DNA of 64,000 nucleotides. Source: Neocallimastix lanati (nom. inval.) (lineage: Eukaryota; Neocallimastigomycota; Neocallimastigomycetes; Neocallimastigales; Neocallimastigaceae). Under the pieces are notes generated by a model. That model made no database searches. It was not told the DNA's origin and worked only from the letters and a program-made list of their open reading frames with translations. Shown here piece after piece: positions 12,963-22,580 of the stretch (the stretch's first letter is position 1; each line of letters starts with the position of its first letter). Location of the stretch: contig JACVTC010000006.1 in the NCBI GenBank assembly GCA_016946835.1, forward strand, positions 186,001-250,000, written 5' to 3'. The translations under genes and the position numbers were made by a program.

Positions 12963-15423
12963 TATTAAGCCTTACTTTAACTGTGAAAATGTTGATAATT
13001 ACCTTGAACAATTTAATAAATATGAAAAACTTTGCAAATTAATCAAGAAAACAAAGAGCAAATTTCGCTCTGCTAGATTTAAAGCTAATATAGTAAAAAT
13101 TGGTAATTATTTTTTGAATAAAGATTTCAAAAATGGTTGGAGATGTTTAAAAAAAATGGCTAAACCATCGTATTCATCTACCTCCCCTACTTGCATCAAA
13201 TCTAAATTTGGTCAATATATTATCTCTCCTACTAAACAATTAGATAGATGGGCTGAATATTATAAAGATCTAGCTTCTGATCCCTCAGGTCACAGCCTTA
13301 ATCGTAATTACTGGAATCATGCTTTAAGGAATATTAGTCTTAGATCCTCTACCTGGAATATAAATGGTCCCATTACGATTGACGATATTAAAAAAACAAT
13401 TTCATCTATGAAAAACAACAAAGCACCCGGCCCCGATGGTATCCCGATTGAATTCTACAAAGCTCTGTTTTGCAATGAAGAATTACTAGAAACATATCCT
13501 GCTGCTGGAAAGTGTCTTAAATTGATTTTTAATAAAATATGGAATGGGTCTTTTCCTAAAAAATGGAACTCAGCTTCTATTGTATCAATCCCTAAGAAAG
13601 GTGACCTATCAGATTGTAGTAATTATCGAGGTATTTCTCTCATTAATGTTGGACTGAAAATCATTTCAAAAATTGTTACAGATAGAATATCTTCTTACGC
13701 ACTCTCACACAATTTCATTAGACCTGAACAATTTGGCTTTCGCAACCGTGAAGAATGCATTAGTTTATTCATTTCCGTTAGAGAAATATGCCAAAGAAGA
13801 AAATTTCAAGGAAAATTCACATATTTAGCCTTTTTAGATCTTAAAAAAGCTTATGATTCAGTTCCTATTTTTAACATTCTTACTAAATTATATCATTATG
13901 GAGTACGTGGTAAATGTTTTGATTTTCTTTGTAATTTATATACTTCATCTAAAGCTCGTGCTCGATTTGCTTCAATGTTATCAAATGAATTTCCTATTAA
14001 AAGAGGTGTTCGTCAAGGTTGTCCATTATCTCCAATTTTATTCAATTTATTCATCAATGATATATTAAATGACTGTGAAAAGTATGGTGTTAATATTGGA
14101 AGAAAAAAGTGTTGTGGTGGACTCTTTGCTGATGATGTTGTTCTCATTGCTCCAAGTGCAAAAAATTTAGAAAAATTACTAAAAAAGGTACATAGATGGG
14201 CTAATTTAAATGAAATGACTTTTGGTATTGAAAAATGTGCAACTATGGTTATAAAACCAATGAACTTCCAATCTCCTCCAAACTATAGTGACCCAACCTT
14301 CTATTTAGGAATGAATGCTATTCCTAAAGTTTCTAGTTATATTTATCTTGGTATTCCTTTTTCTGATGATCTCTTACTAGAACACATTATATCTCACATG
14401 CATTTTAAAGTTAGAAAATCCCTTCTTTCATTTACACATTTCTTCTCAATTAAACTTATCCCTATTGCATACAAGAAAAAAGTTCTTCAATCCTTTGTTA
14501 TTAGTAAAGTAATTTATTATTCTCCTTTACTTGGTTCAAACAAATCCAGAACGGCCAGAATTCAAACATTAATTAATACTGGTCTATTTTGGTGTATCGG
14601 CTCCTTCTCTAAAAATGGTAAAACAAGTTCAGAAGACAATGACTATATTAGACATAATTCTACTATGAGTACTTATGCTTTATCTCGAGATCTAAGCATT
14701 CCTCCTATTGCTGGTGTCTGCGCAGCCTTACAGATTAAATCATTTGCAAAATGGAGTAAATCAAACTGTATTATAAAGGATCTTATTAAATCTATTCCCA
14801 AAATGCATCATTATTCCTGGACTAAAGAATCTAGAACACTGTATAAAAAAATCAAAAAATATAAATGTGAAAAATATGACGATATTTTAGAACGTTACTG
14901 GAAATCAGTTGCCAAATTTCAAGGTATTAAAGGTCAAAATTACGATCGTAATAAGTTCTCAAACAATAAAGCTATAATTATGCTTAGTTTAAAATATCCC
15001 CAATTCAACTTAGGGTTTTCGTGGATTATACGTTTACGCTGTGGTTATAAATACAATACTACTATTGCTATTAGAATGGGTAGAGTTTCAGAAGATTGTC
15101 CCAAGTATTGCCCCTGTTGTGGCGAAGATAAACAATCTTTTGAACATTGGATTTTTAAATGCGATGCTCTTGCATCTTTTAGATGGAATTCTTTAAATTT
15201 CATCGATGATCTCTATGTTTTATTCCTTAGGAAGATTAGAGCGTTTAATCCTCTTTCTTCCTATGACTCTATTTCTAATTTTGAAGATTATATCAATCAT
15301 TATATATACTTGTTCCTTCTTGGTGGGACTTTAGTTTTAAATGAGCTACATTTCGATAGTGGGGAACAGAGACAATTAAATGAACTACTTTTCAAAGGTT
15401 CATCTGAGTCACCTGTTCCATAA
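12928..15423 (+). CDS. LINE reverse transcriptase (ORF2 without endonuclease), 831 aa
   Basis: An uninterrupted 831-residue frame. From the N-terminus it has an alpha-helical linker (about 1-150) and the RT opening KNNKAPGPDGIP (about 156-170). NYRGISLINVGLKIISKIV starts at 232, the first catalytic aspartate is in FLDLKKAYDSVP (D304), then GVRQGCPLSPILFN, and the catalytic FADD is at 400-403. A C-terminal CCHC zinc knuckle follows (C728, C731, H740, C745). The protein would copy LINE RNA at a nicked chromosomal target. The APE endonuclease seen in the LINE2 copy (15954-16900) is missing, so target nicking would have to come from elsewhere. The coding sequence shows no frameshift, unlike every other LINE here, which suggests a recent copy. 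The annotated ATG is simply the first in frame; the true N-terminus was lost in the deletion. Confidence 0.85.
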   Translation: MKLFMESLKNTNIKPYFNCENVDNYLEQFNKYEKLCKLIKKTKSKFRSARFKANIVKIGNYFLNKDFKNGWRCLKKMAKPSYSSTSPTCIKSKFGQYIISPTKQLDRWAEYYKDLASDPSGHSLNRNYWNHALRNISLRSSTWNINGPITIDDIKKTISSMKNNKAPGPDGIPIEFYKALFCNEELLETYPAAGKCLKLIFNKIWNGSFPKKWNSASIVSIPKKGDLSDCSNYRGISLINVGLKIISKIVTDRISSYALSHNFIRPEQFGFRNREECISLFISVREICQRRKFQGKFTYLAFLDLKKAYDSVPIFNILTKLYHYGVRGKCFDFLCNLYTSSKARARFASMLSNEFPIKRGVRQGCPLSPILFNLFINDILNDCEKYGVNIGRKKCCGGLFADDVVLIAPSAKNLEKLLKKVHRWANLNEMTFGIEKCATMVIKPMNFQSPPNYSDPTFYLGMNAIPKVSSYIYLGIPFSDDLLLEHIISHMHFKVRKSLLSFTHFFSIKLIPIAYKKKVLQSFVISKVIYYSPLLGSNKSRTARIQTLINTGLFWCIGSFSKNGKTSSEDNDYIRHNSTMSTYALSRDLSIPPIAGVCAALQIKSFAKWSKSNCIIKDLIKSIPKMHHYSWTKESRTLYKKIKKYKCEKYDDILERYWKSVAKFQGIKGQNYDRNKFSNNKAIIMLSLKYPQFNLGFSWIIRLRCGYKYNTTIAIRMGRVSEDCPKYCPCCGEDKQSFEHWIFKCDALASFRWNSLNFIDDLYVLFLRKIRAFNPLSSYDSISNFEDYINHYIYLFLLGGTLVLNELHFDSGEQRQLNELLFKGSSESPVP

Positions 15424-15453
15424 ATTGTGGGCTTGGCGGAATTCTTAACAGGT

Positions 15454-15504
15454 GCAATACCTATCATTAATAGTTCGTTTGAGCTATTATTTGATAGGTA
15501 TTGC
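15454..15504 (+). promoter_or_regulatory. Strong hairpin in LINE1 3' UTR
   Basis: Two 13-nt arms, GCAATACCTATCA (15454-15466) and TGATAGGTATTGC (15492-15504), are perfectly complementary. An inner stem TAATAG/CTATTA (15468-15473 and 15484-15489) closes a 10-nt loop. It begins 30 nt after the ORF2 stop. In LINEs such 3' UTR stems can be the site recognised by the reverse transcriptase; that role is inferred here. Confidence 0.7.
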
Positions 15505-15521
15505 AAAATACCAAACTTATC

Positions 15522-15540
15522 CAAGAGCGTCGACGTCGTA
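15522..15540 (+). promoter_or_regulatory. GC-rich 3' UTR block shared by two LINE families
   Basis: CAAGAGCGTCGACGTCGTA occurs here and again, identically, at 19726-19744 in the LINE2 3' UTR. GATAAGGCA follows 2 nt later in both. It contains the self-complementary CGACGTCG. The surrounding 3' UTRs and the ORF C-termini are otherwise well diverged. Confidence 0.75.
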
Positions 15541-15872
15541 CTGATAAGGCATAATGATAATACAGGATCGTCATCTATTGCTACGAAGGATGAATCTCTC
15601 CCTAGTAGTTCAATAAATGATGAGTCCGGGGAGGGTTTAGTGGACACCACACTATCTATTTTAAAGATGTTACTTCTAGGTTTTATTTCTTTTTTATTTG
15701 ATAGGAAGGGAAAAATTCCCGCATAGTACAACTTGCCGAAATACATAGTAATTTCGAGCTTTTTATTTTTTTATTTTTTAATTTTTTATTTTTAATTTCA
15801 AATGTACTTTTCACCTACATGTATTTTTTATAATAAAATTAATAAAGTTTTGGAAGTGTATTCTCTTCCCTG

Positions 15873-15935
<63 letters not shown>

Positions 15936-15953
15936 AAAAAACACTATATTAAT

Positions 15954-18900
15954 ATGGAAAACTACTTCATCCTAAGAGTTAACTATAATAATTATACGGA
16001 TTATTTGAAGGTTATTTATTTGATTACTAAGCACTTACCTGTTAAAAGAATAAAATGGAAGATTACTTCAAGGATACGCACATTTAGCAATGTTAATCAT
16101 AAAAGAACTAGGTATTATTCTGAACCCTCAATCCCCATCTCTGAAAGCCTCCTGTATGCTAACCCTTTCTCGAATACTAAATATTTCAACCTCTGTATTA
16201 GCTGGAACATAAATGGTTGGAATTCTGAAAAACGTGACGGACTTACCAATTTTAATTCAATCTTTAATCCTATTTGTATTTGTCTTCAAGAAGTCCCTAA
16301 TAGTTCATTCCTTAACTCTTTTTCTAACTCATATCCATTCCTTAATCATTATAGAACAGTACTGAGACGTGCGGACAAAAAAATCCCTGGTATGAGGGGC
16401 CTTTATATAGGTGTGCACTCCTCCTGCCAATTCACTAATGATAATTTTGAATATAGATATACTCTCAGTAAATATATTCTCTTTTTGGGGTGTCAGATAT
16501 TCTTTAGGGAACATTTACATCCCTAGCAAAAAACACAAAGACTCTAGAGAAAAAGCGGAAACTGATTTTGCTAATTGGCTCAAGAACCATCAGAATAACC
16601 CTTCGGCTATTGTTGGTGATTTCAACATGTCTAAGCAACAACTCAAAGATCTTATTCTTAGAATTTCCCCTCAATGGTTTGTTATGGATATGGTTGGTCA
16701 TCAATTTACTTGGTCTAATGGTGGAAAGAATTCTTGTATTGATTTTATAGTAGTGAACGATATATTAAGAAATTATCTAAATATTGCTTCTGTATGCTAC
16801 TCTTTTAATGACATCTCTGACCATTTACCACTTATTCTTTCTTGTAAAAAAATATCTCCTGATGGTTTTGTTACTCCCCCTCGGGATAAACAAATTAAGT
16901 GGTCTAATCGAATTTGTAGGGATAAACGTGAAGCAATCTTCTCTCATAATAAATTCACATGTTTACTGGATGAATTTGAACATAATGATAATCTAGACTC
17001 TAATACAATGGTTAAAAAACTTCTTGACACAGCAAATAAAATAGGCGATGACATTCAAGCAAGAGTTCCTACAAATTTACAGGGTTCAGCGTTCCATTGT
17101 CCTGCTTATATTAAGAAATTATCACATGAAAAACATTTATTTTATAAAAGGATTAAAAATTTTAAACTTAGTAATGATTTGTCTAATCTTCAAGAATTTT
17201 GTGATCTCTCAAAAGAATATAGAGTTCTTTCTGATTATATCATTAGTATTAAAAGAAATATTAGGATTATTAGATTTAAAAATTTGATTCATTCCATTGG
17301 CGAATGTTTCTTAAAAAATGATGCCCAGCGTGGTTGGTCTGGACTTAAGAAAATCTCTAAACCTTCTTACTCTCCTTCCCAATCACCTGTATACATTAAA
17401 GATAAAGAAGGTAATGTTCTAGTATCCCAAGAAGATCAACTCAATCGTTTTGCGGAACACTATGAAGAACTTGCTTCTGATATAACTGGTCACAGTCTTA
17501 ATGAAAATTATTGGAAAAGAATACTTAATAATATTCTCCTACTCCTCAGGAATCATGGGATATTAATCAACCTATTTCCATGTCAGAAATTCATTCAGCT
17601 GTTCTTTCAATGAAAAATAACAAAGCACCTGGTCCTGATGGTATACCTACAGAATTTTTTAAAGCATTTTTTAATTCTGAGAGTAGAACTTCTTCTCAGG
17701 ATGACTCTAACCAAGAGGTTACTTATTCCGATTGTGCAAAGTGTCTGTTATTACTTTTTAATAAAATTTGGGATGGTGACTTTCCTAATGAATGGAACTC
17801 TGCTTCTATTGTTTCTATTCCTAAAAAAGGGGATCTTTCAGATTGTAATAATTATCGTGGTATTTCACTCATCAATGTAGGTTTAAAAATTCTATCAAAA
17901 ATTGTCACTAAAAGAATATCGGACTATGCTTTTTCTAATGGAATAATTAGACCAGAACAGTTTGGTTTTAGAAATAAAGAAGAATGTATTAGTTTATTTG
18001 TATCCATTCGTGAAATTTGTCAAAGAAGAAAATTTAAGGATAAATTTACCTTTCTTGCCTTTCTTGACCTTAAAAAAGCTTATGATTCAGTTCCAATTTA
18101 CAATATACTTACTAAACTAAATAATCTTGGTATTCGTGGTAAATGCCTTCAATTCATTACTAATCTATACCTTACCTCGAAAGCTCGTGCAAACTTTAAT
18201 GGTAAACTTTCAAAAGAATTTCCAGTACACCGTGGTGTTCGCCAAGGGTGTCCTCTCTCTCCTATTTTATTCAATATATTTATCAATGATATTTTTGATA
18301 AATGTAAAAGTTATGGTGTGATTACTGAAAAGAAAAAGTGTTGTGGTGGATTATTTGCTGATGATATTGTATTATTAGCTCCTACAAAATCTTCACTTAA
18401 AAACCTTTTGAATATTGCTCATGATTGGGGTATTAAAAATGAAATGACCTTTGGAATCAATAAATGCGCTACACTAGTTGTTAAACCAAAGAATTTTATA
18501 CCTTCAAGACATTATGAAAATCCTACATTTAGACTCGGTATGAACTATATACCAAGCACTAATCAATATACCTATCTTGGTATACCTTTTAATGAATCGT
18601 TGGATTTAAAACCTATTATTGCTAAGATGAATAGTAAAATTAATTATACAGTTAACTCTTTCTTTAGATTTTTAACCAATAGGAATGTTCCTTTCTACTT
18701 TAAAATTCGTATACTAGTTTCTTTTGTCCTTAGTTCAGTTCTTTATTATGCTCCCTTACTTGGTTCAAATAAAAAGAATACTGAAAAAGCTCAAACTGCT
18801 TTTAATCGAGGTTTGTATTGGAGTTTCGGGTTTAAAAATAAAACCTCCAATACTTCAATTTACAATATGTCTAAGGAACTTTCTATACCTCCTATAGCTA

Positions 18901-19656
18901 GTTTTTGTGCTAAGGCGATGATTCGATGCTTTAAAAAGTGGAAAGATTCTTCTTGTATTATTTCTCATTTAGTCAAAAAATATACCTACACTTTCTCACT
19001 ATTCATGGACGAAAAAAGCACGGAGTTTAGCAGTACACAAGCACAACAATAAACTTCCTGGAGAAATAAGGAAGTTTTACTGGGAAAATATTCATTATTC
19101 AAGCACTCCTGCGATCAGATCTACAAAATACAAGAAATTTAAATTTGGTTTTAAAAAATTTATTCATCGTCTATCACTTAAATATTCACAATTTTCTCTT
19201 GGATTTTTTTGGATTGGACGAATTAAATGTGGATTCAAATTTGATGTAAAAACGTATGTTAAAAGTAATCTAGTATCAGAAAATTGCCCAACATACTGCC
19301 CTTGTTGTGGTGAGAGTAACAGCATACCTAGTTTTACACACTGGATACTTTTATGTCCTAAATTTGAAGAATTTAGGCAACATTTCATTCCCTTTGTTGA
19401 TGAAATTTTTATTAATTTTTCTCTAATTGTTCATGAGAAATCATTGAACATTCCTGATGATAAAGAGGAAGATTTTGATGATAATATCAATTTTTACGTG
19501 CTGTGTCTCCTTCTTGGCGGAAATGCAGTATTTGAAATCTTAAAGATCGGCTCGGGGGAAAGAAGGCGATTTATTAATAATATTTTTCAATCACCTTCGA
19601 GCGAGTCTTCTTTCCCGATTTCATATTTTGTGGGGAATTGCGGAATTCCTTACTAA
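15954..19656 (+). pseudogene. LINE2 ORF2 (APE endonuclease + reverse transcriptase) broken by three frameshifts
   Basis: The reading frame runs 15954 to about 16480, then shifts to the frame open to 17613, shifts again to the frame open 17580-19052, and shifts a last time near 18985 to end at 19656. The endonuclease shows SWNINGWN at its start, CLQEVP, GDFNMS, FTWSNGG, CIDFIVVND and the closing SDHLPL, all typical of APE-like LINE nucleases. The RT shows KNNKAPGPDGIP, NYRGISL, FLDLKKAYDSVP, GVRQGCPLSP and FADD. A CPCCGESN...HWILLC zinc knuckle lies near 19300-19355. All motifs survive, so the inactivation is mild and recent. It is a separate subfamily from LINE1, with much amino-acid divergence in the same layout. 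Confidence 0.85.
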
Positions 19657-19725
19657 CGTTATGCCTTTTGTGATTGGTGATTTTTACACCATGATCGATT
19701 TGTATAGTGTTTGACCTACCGTTGT

Positions 19726-19744
19726 CAAGAGCGTCGACGTCGTA
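19726..19744 (+). promoter_or_regulatory. Second copy of the shared LINE 3' UTR block
   Basis: Identical 19 nt to 15522-15540, here 70 nt after the ORF stop, again followed by GATAAGGCA. An upstream TGCCTT (about 19665) could pair with the AAGGCA at its end. Confidence 0.7.
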
Positions 19745-19981
19745 ACGATAAGGCAAAGAAGAAATTCTGATACAGATTCGAATGATAATTTTCATCCACA
19801 TGGAGTTATCTTCGATGAATGGGAAGAGTTAGAGGCCATTTCGTCCTCGAATCTCATAACGTAGTTTTTTAATATTAATATAAAAAAAATTTCATGTATT
19901 TAAACTTCATGTATTTTTTAAAAAAATATTATTAAATAAAGTTTATTCCTAGTCTAAAAAAAAAAAAAAAAAAAAAAAAAA

Positions 19982-20434
19982 GTAATAGTAATAATAGAAA
20001 TCCCCAATGATGGAACCTAAGCTGTATGGTTTCTGAGGGGGTTCAGCAATTAGTATAATAATAAAATCTAAATTACTTTTCAATTTTTAATGCAATCTTT
20101 ATTTTTTATATTAATCATAACTGTATTTTTTAAATCAAATTTTCAACCAAAAGAATTTTTTACACTATACTACTAACAATATTGTTTTTATTTTTTTTCT
20201 CTTATATTTCTAAAATTTTTCTATTCTATATATTTATATATATTATATATATTTTTTTTCTATTTTTATATATTTTACTTTATATTTTTATATAAATTTT
20301 TACTTTAGGTTTTTAATTTTCATATCCTTTTAAAATATTTTTTTATTTTTTACTTTAAATAAATATATTATTTTGCATTATATTTTATTGAATAAATAAT
20401 TTTTCCACTAATATTGTTTTTTAATATATCTTAG
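19982..20434. other. AT-rich spacer with no recognised gene
   Basis: It starts with a moderately complex 70-bp stretch (CCCCAATGATGGAACC... GAGGGGGTTCAGC) whose origin was not identified, then becomes T-rich. No coding evidence is seen. Confidence 0.6.
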
Positions 20435-20553
20435 AAAATTTTTTATTTTTAATTTCAAATGTGCTTTTCACCTACATGTATTTTTTAAAATAAAATTTAA
20501 TAAAATTTTGGAAGTGTATTCTCTTCCCTGTCAAAAAAAAAAAAAAAAAAAAA
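20435..20553 (+). mobile_element. LINE1-family 3' end with poly(A) tail
   Basis: Nearly identical to the last 110 bp of LINE1 (TTCAAATGTGCTTTTCACCT..., GGAAGTGTATTCTCTTCCCTGTC), followed by about 21 A. Only the 3' terminus is present. Confidence 0.8.
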
Positions 20554-20990
20554 TAGAATGGGTAGAGTTTCAGAAGATTGTCCCAAGTCTTGCCCCTGTT
20601 GTGGCGAAAATAAACAATCTTTTGAACATTGGATTTTTAAATGCGATGCTCTTGCAACTTTTAGATGGAATTCTTTAAATTTCATCGATGATCTCTATGT
20701 TTTATTCCTTAGGAAGATTAGAGTGTTTAATCTTCTTTCTTCTTATGACTCTATTTTTAATTTTGAAGATTATATCAATCATTATATATACTTGTTCCTT
20801 CTTGGTGGGACTTTAGTTTTAAATGAGCTACATTTCGATAGTGGGGAACAGAGACAATTAAATGAACTACTTTTCAAAGGTTCATCTGAGTCACCTGTTC
20901 CATAAATTGTGGGCTTGGCGGAATTCTTAACAAGTGCAATACCTATCATTAGTAGGTCGTTTGAGTTTTTATTTGATAGGTATTTTCCTT
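20554..20990 (+). mobile_element. LINE3: 5'-truncated LINE1-family copy, cut off in its 3' UTR
   Basis: It begins directly after a poly(A) run with the sequence found at 15075 in LINE1 and follows it at over 95% apparent identity to about 20985, where LTR-like DNA begins. The coding part is 20558-20905 (115 residues), including the CCHC knuckle (CPCCGENK, HWIFKC) and the C-terminus SSESPVP. The 3' UTR hairpin is partly present but its second arm is damaged, and the shared GC-rich block is missing. Confidence 0.8.
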
Positions 20991-20995
20991 TTATT

Positions 20996-21201
20996 TGATG
21001 ATCTAAATTAAAATATAGAAAATCGGTATTTTAAGGTTTTATCCAAATATTATAATATATTTGGTTTTACTTAATATATACGATGATCGATATGAATAGA
21101 ATATCGATCAAAAAACTCATCTAGTTTTTTCTTCTATTCTTTTTCTAGATAAAATATTTATTAAGATTAAAAAAACTTTTTTTATTTAACCTTATTTTCA
21201 A

Positions 21202-21255
<54 letters not shown>

Positions 21256-21572
21256 AATAAGACTCTTGAGTTCTCTTTAAGAAATAAAGAGTTATTATAA
21301 AAAATATAGTTATAATAATAATAATAATTTATATTTTTCTTTTAACTTAATAAAATAATAAAAGAAGTTTTTAATAAACATATTTTGCAATTAAATTTAT
21401 ACGAAACATTTCTTTACTCTTGGAAACATTATTATTATAATTAATTTTATAATAAACTCGACATAGGTAACAATTTATTTTATTTTTATTTTCTTTTCTC
21501 AACTTAATGAATTAGTCGTTAAGTTGAAGTTAATAATCATACTAAGTGATAATACATTTTAGGATTATTACA
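20996..21572. repeat. LTR-like block U
   Basis: It starts TGATGATCTAAATT and ends GGATTATTACA. It matches the reverse complement of 39125-39651, including the CGATGATCGATATG and GAGTTCTCTTT segments, so it is one repeat in two orientations. A (TA)n run (21219-21250) is inside. It is followed by ACAT and then the TG of the next LTR. Confidence 0.6.
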
Positions 21573-21576
21573 ACAT

Positions 21577-22557
21577 TGATTGTTGAGGTTCGGGACAGAA
21601 TAATAATAAATATAAAAGTAAACACTAGAATAAAAAAAAATTAAAAATTAAAATATATATTTTTAAAGTATTTTATTTATTTATTTATTTAATAAAAATT
21701 CCTTAATTAAAGATACAGATTCATTAATTAAAGATAAAAAATTATTTATTAATTATAAATTATAAAGATTATTTTATTAAAGCTAAAATAATTTTTTTTA
21801 AAGCTAAAGATAATTTTTTTTCCAAAATACAATTTTCTCAACTATTTATACTTTTTCATATTGTTAGAAATGGTCAAGACATTTCTTTAGAATATTTTAG
21901 AATTACATATTTAAATTATATTTAAATTATAAATTTCATATTCAATTCTATTATAATAAATAATTATTATATATTATTAAATTCTAAACTATTTATTATT
22001 AATTGTAGTGATAATATATTTTAAAAATATTTTTATTACTTTTTCAGAACTATTAGTAATAGAGTATTATTTAATTTTATACTATTTTTAAATAAAAGTA
22101 TTTTAGATTATTATCTATTATTTATATTATTACAAACGGGGTGTATTTTGGGAGGAGGTATTACTAATTTTAATGAAAAGAATCATGGGTTTAAGTAAAA
22201 TATTTTTAAATCATTATTAATTATATTAATTTTATTAGTAATAAATTATCTGTATTAGTAATATTTGTAAATTAAAATTTTCTTTAATAATAAAATATTG
22301 ATAGAATAAATCATATTAATAAAACTAGATATTGATAATAATATTGGTATTAATAATATAGTATTATTTTTAATAATAAAGTATTGATATTGATAAAGAA
22401 TTGATATTAATAATAATAAATTTAATATTAGTAATAATTTGGCAGTAATAAAACGTAAGAAAGTTCTCCAAGTAAGAAAATAAATAATTTAATTTTAGTG
22501 GTTAAGTTATTTTTATGAAAGATAATAAAATTAACATTATTTGTTCATTCCTTAACA
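21577..22557 (-). repeat. 3' LTR of Ty3 element A
   Basis: It starts TGATTGTTGAGGTTCGGG and ends TTCATTCCTTAACA on the plus strand. It directly abuts a purine-rich minus-strand tract (AGGGAGGGCATCT, 22558-22570) next to the end of pol, as expected for the 3' LTR of a minus-strand element. A minus-strand GTATAAATAG box lies at 21842-21851. Confidence 0.65.
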
Positions 22558-22580
22558 AGATGCCCTCCCTAAGACTCAAG

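Larger units (their letters stand above)
11930..15932 (+). mobile_element. LINE1: internally deleted LINE with intact RT ORF and long poly(A) tail
   Basis: The copy has a 5' region, a short ORF1 start (12792-12962), a long ORF2 remnant (12928-15423), a 3' UTR with strong hairpin, an AATAAAGTTTTGGAAGTG block and a poly(A) run (15876-15932). In the 5' part, the block CTTGTGTTTAAGACTTTATT occurs at 11937 and in diverged form at 12462. A similar block is seen in the decayed copy at 435, so the 5' region may be built of repeated units. The exact left edge is unclear. The APE-type endonuclease that should precede the RT is absent. The break lies near 12930-12960, so this copy could move only with help from another element. 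Confidence 0.8.
15933..19981 (+). mobile_element. LINE2: near full-length LINE with EN and RT, inactivated by frameshifts
   Basis: It begins directly after the poly(A) tail of LINE1 and ends in AATAAAGTTTATTCCTAGTCT plus a poly(A) run (19957-19981). It carries endonuclease, RT and zinc-knuckle coding sequence in order. No ORF1 is present, so the copy is probably 5'-truncated at about 15935. Confidence 0.85.

Noticed and set aside
15427-15726. 99-codon frame directly after the LINE1 ORF2 stop
   Set aside because: It is in frame with ORF2 but starts at GTG, crosses the 3' UTR hairpin and shared block, and is not preserved in LINE2 or LINE3. It is probably chance openness of a GC-richer UTR.
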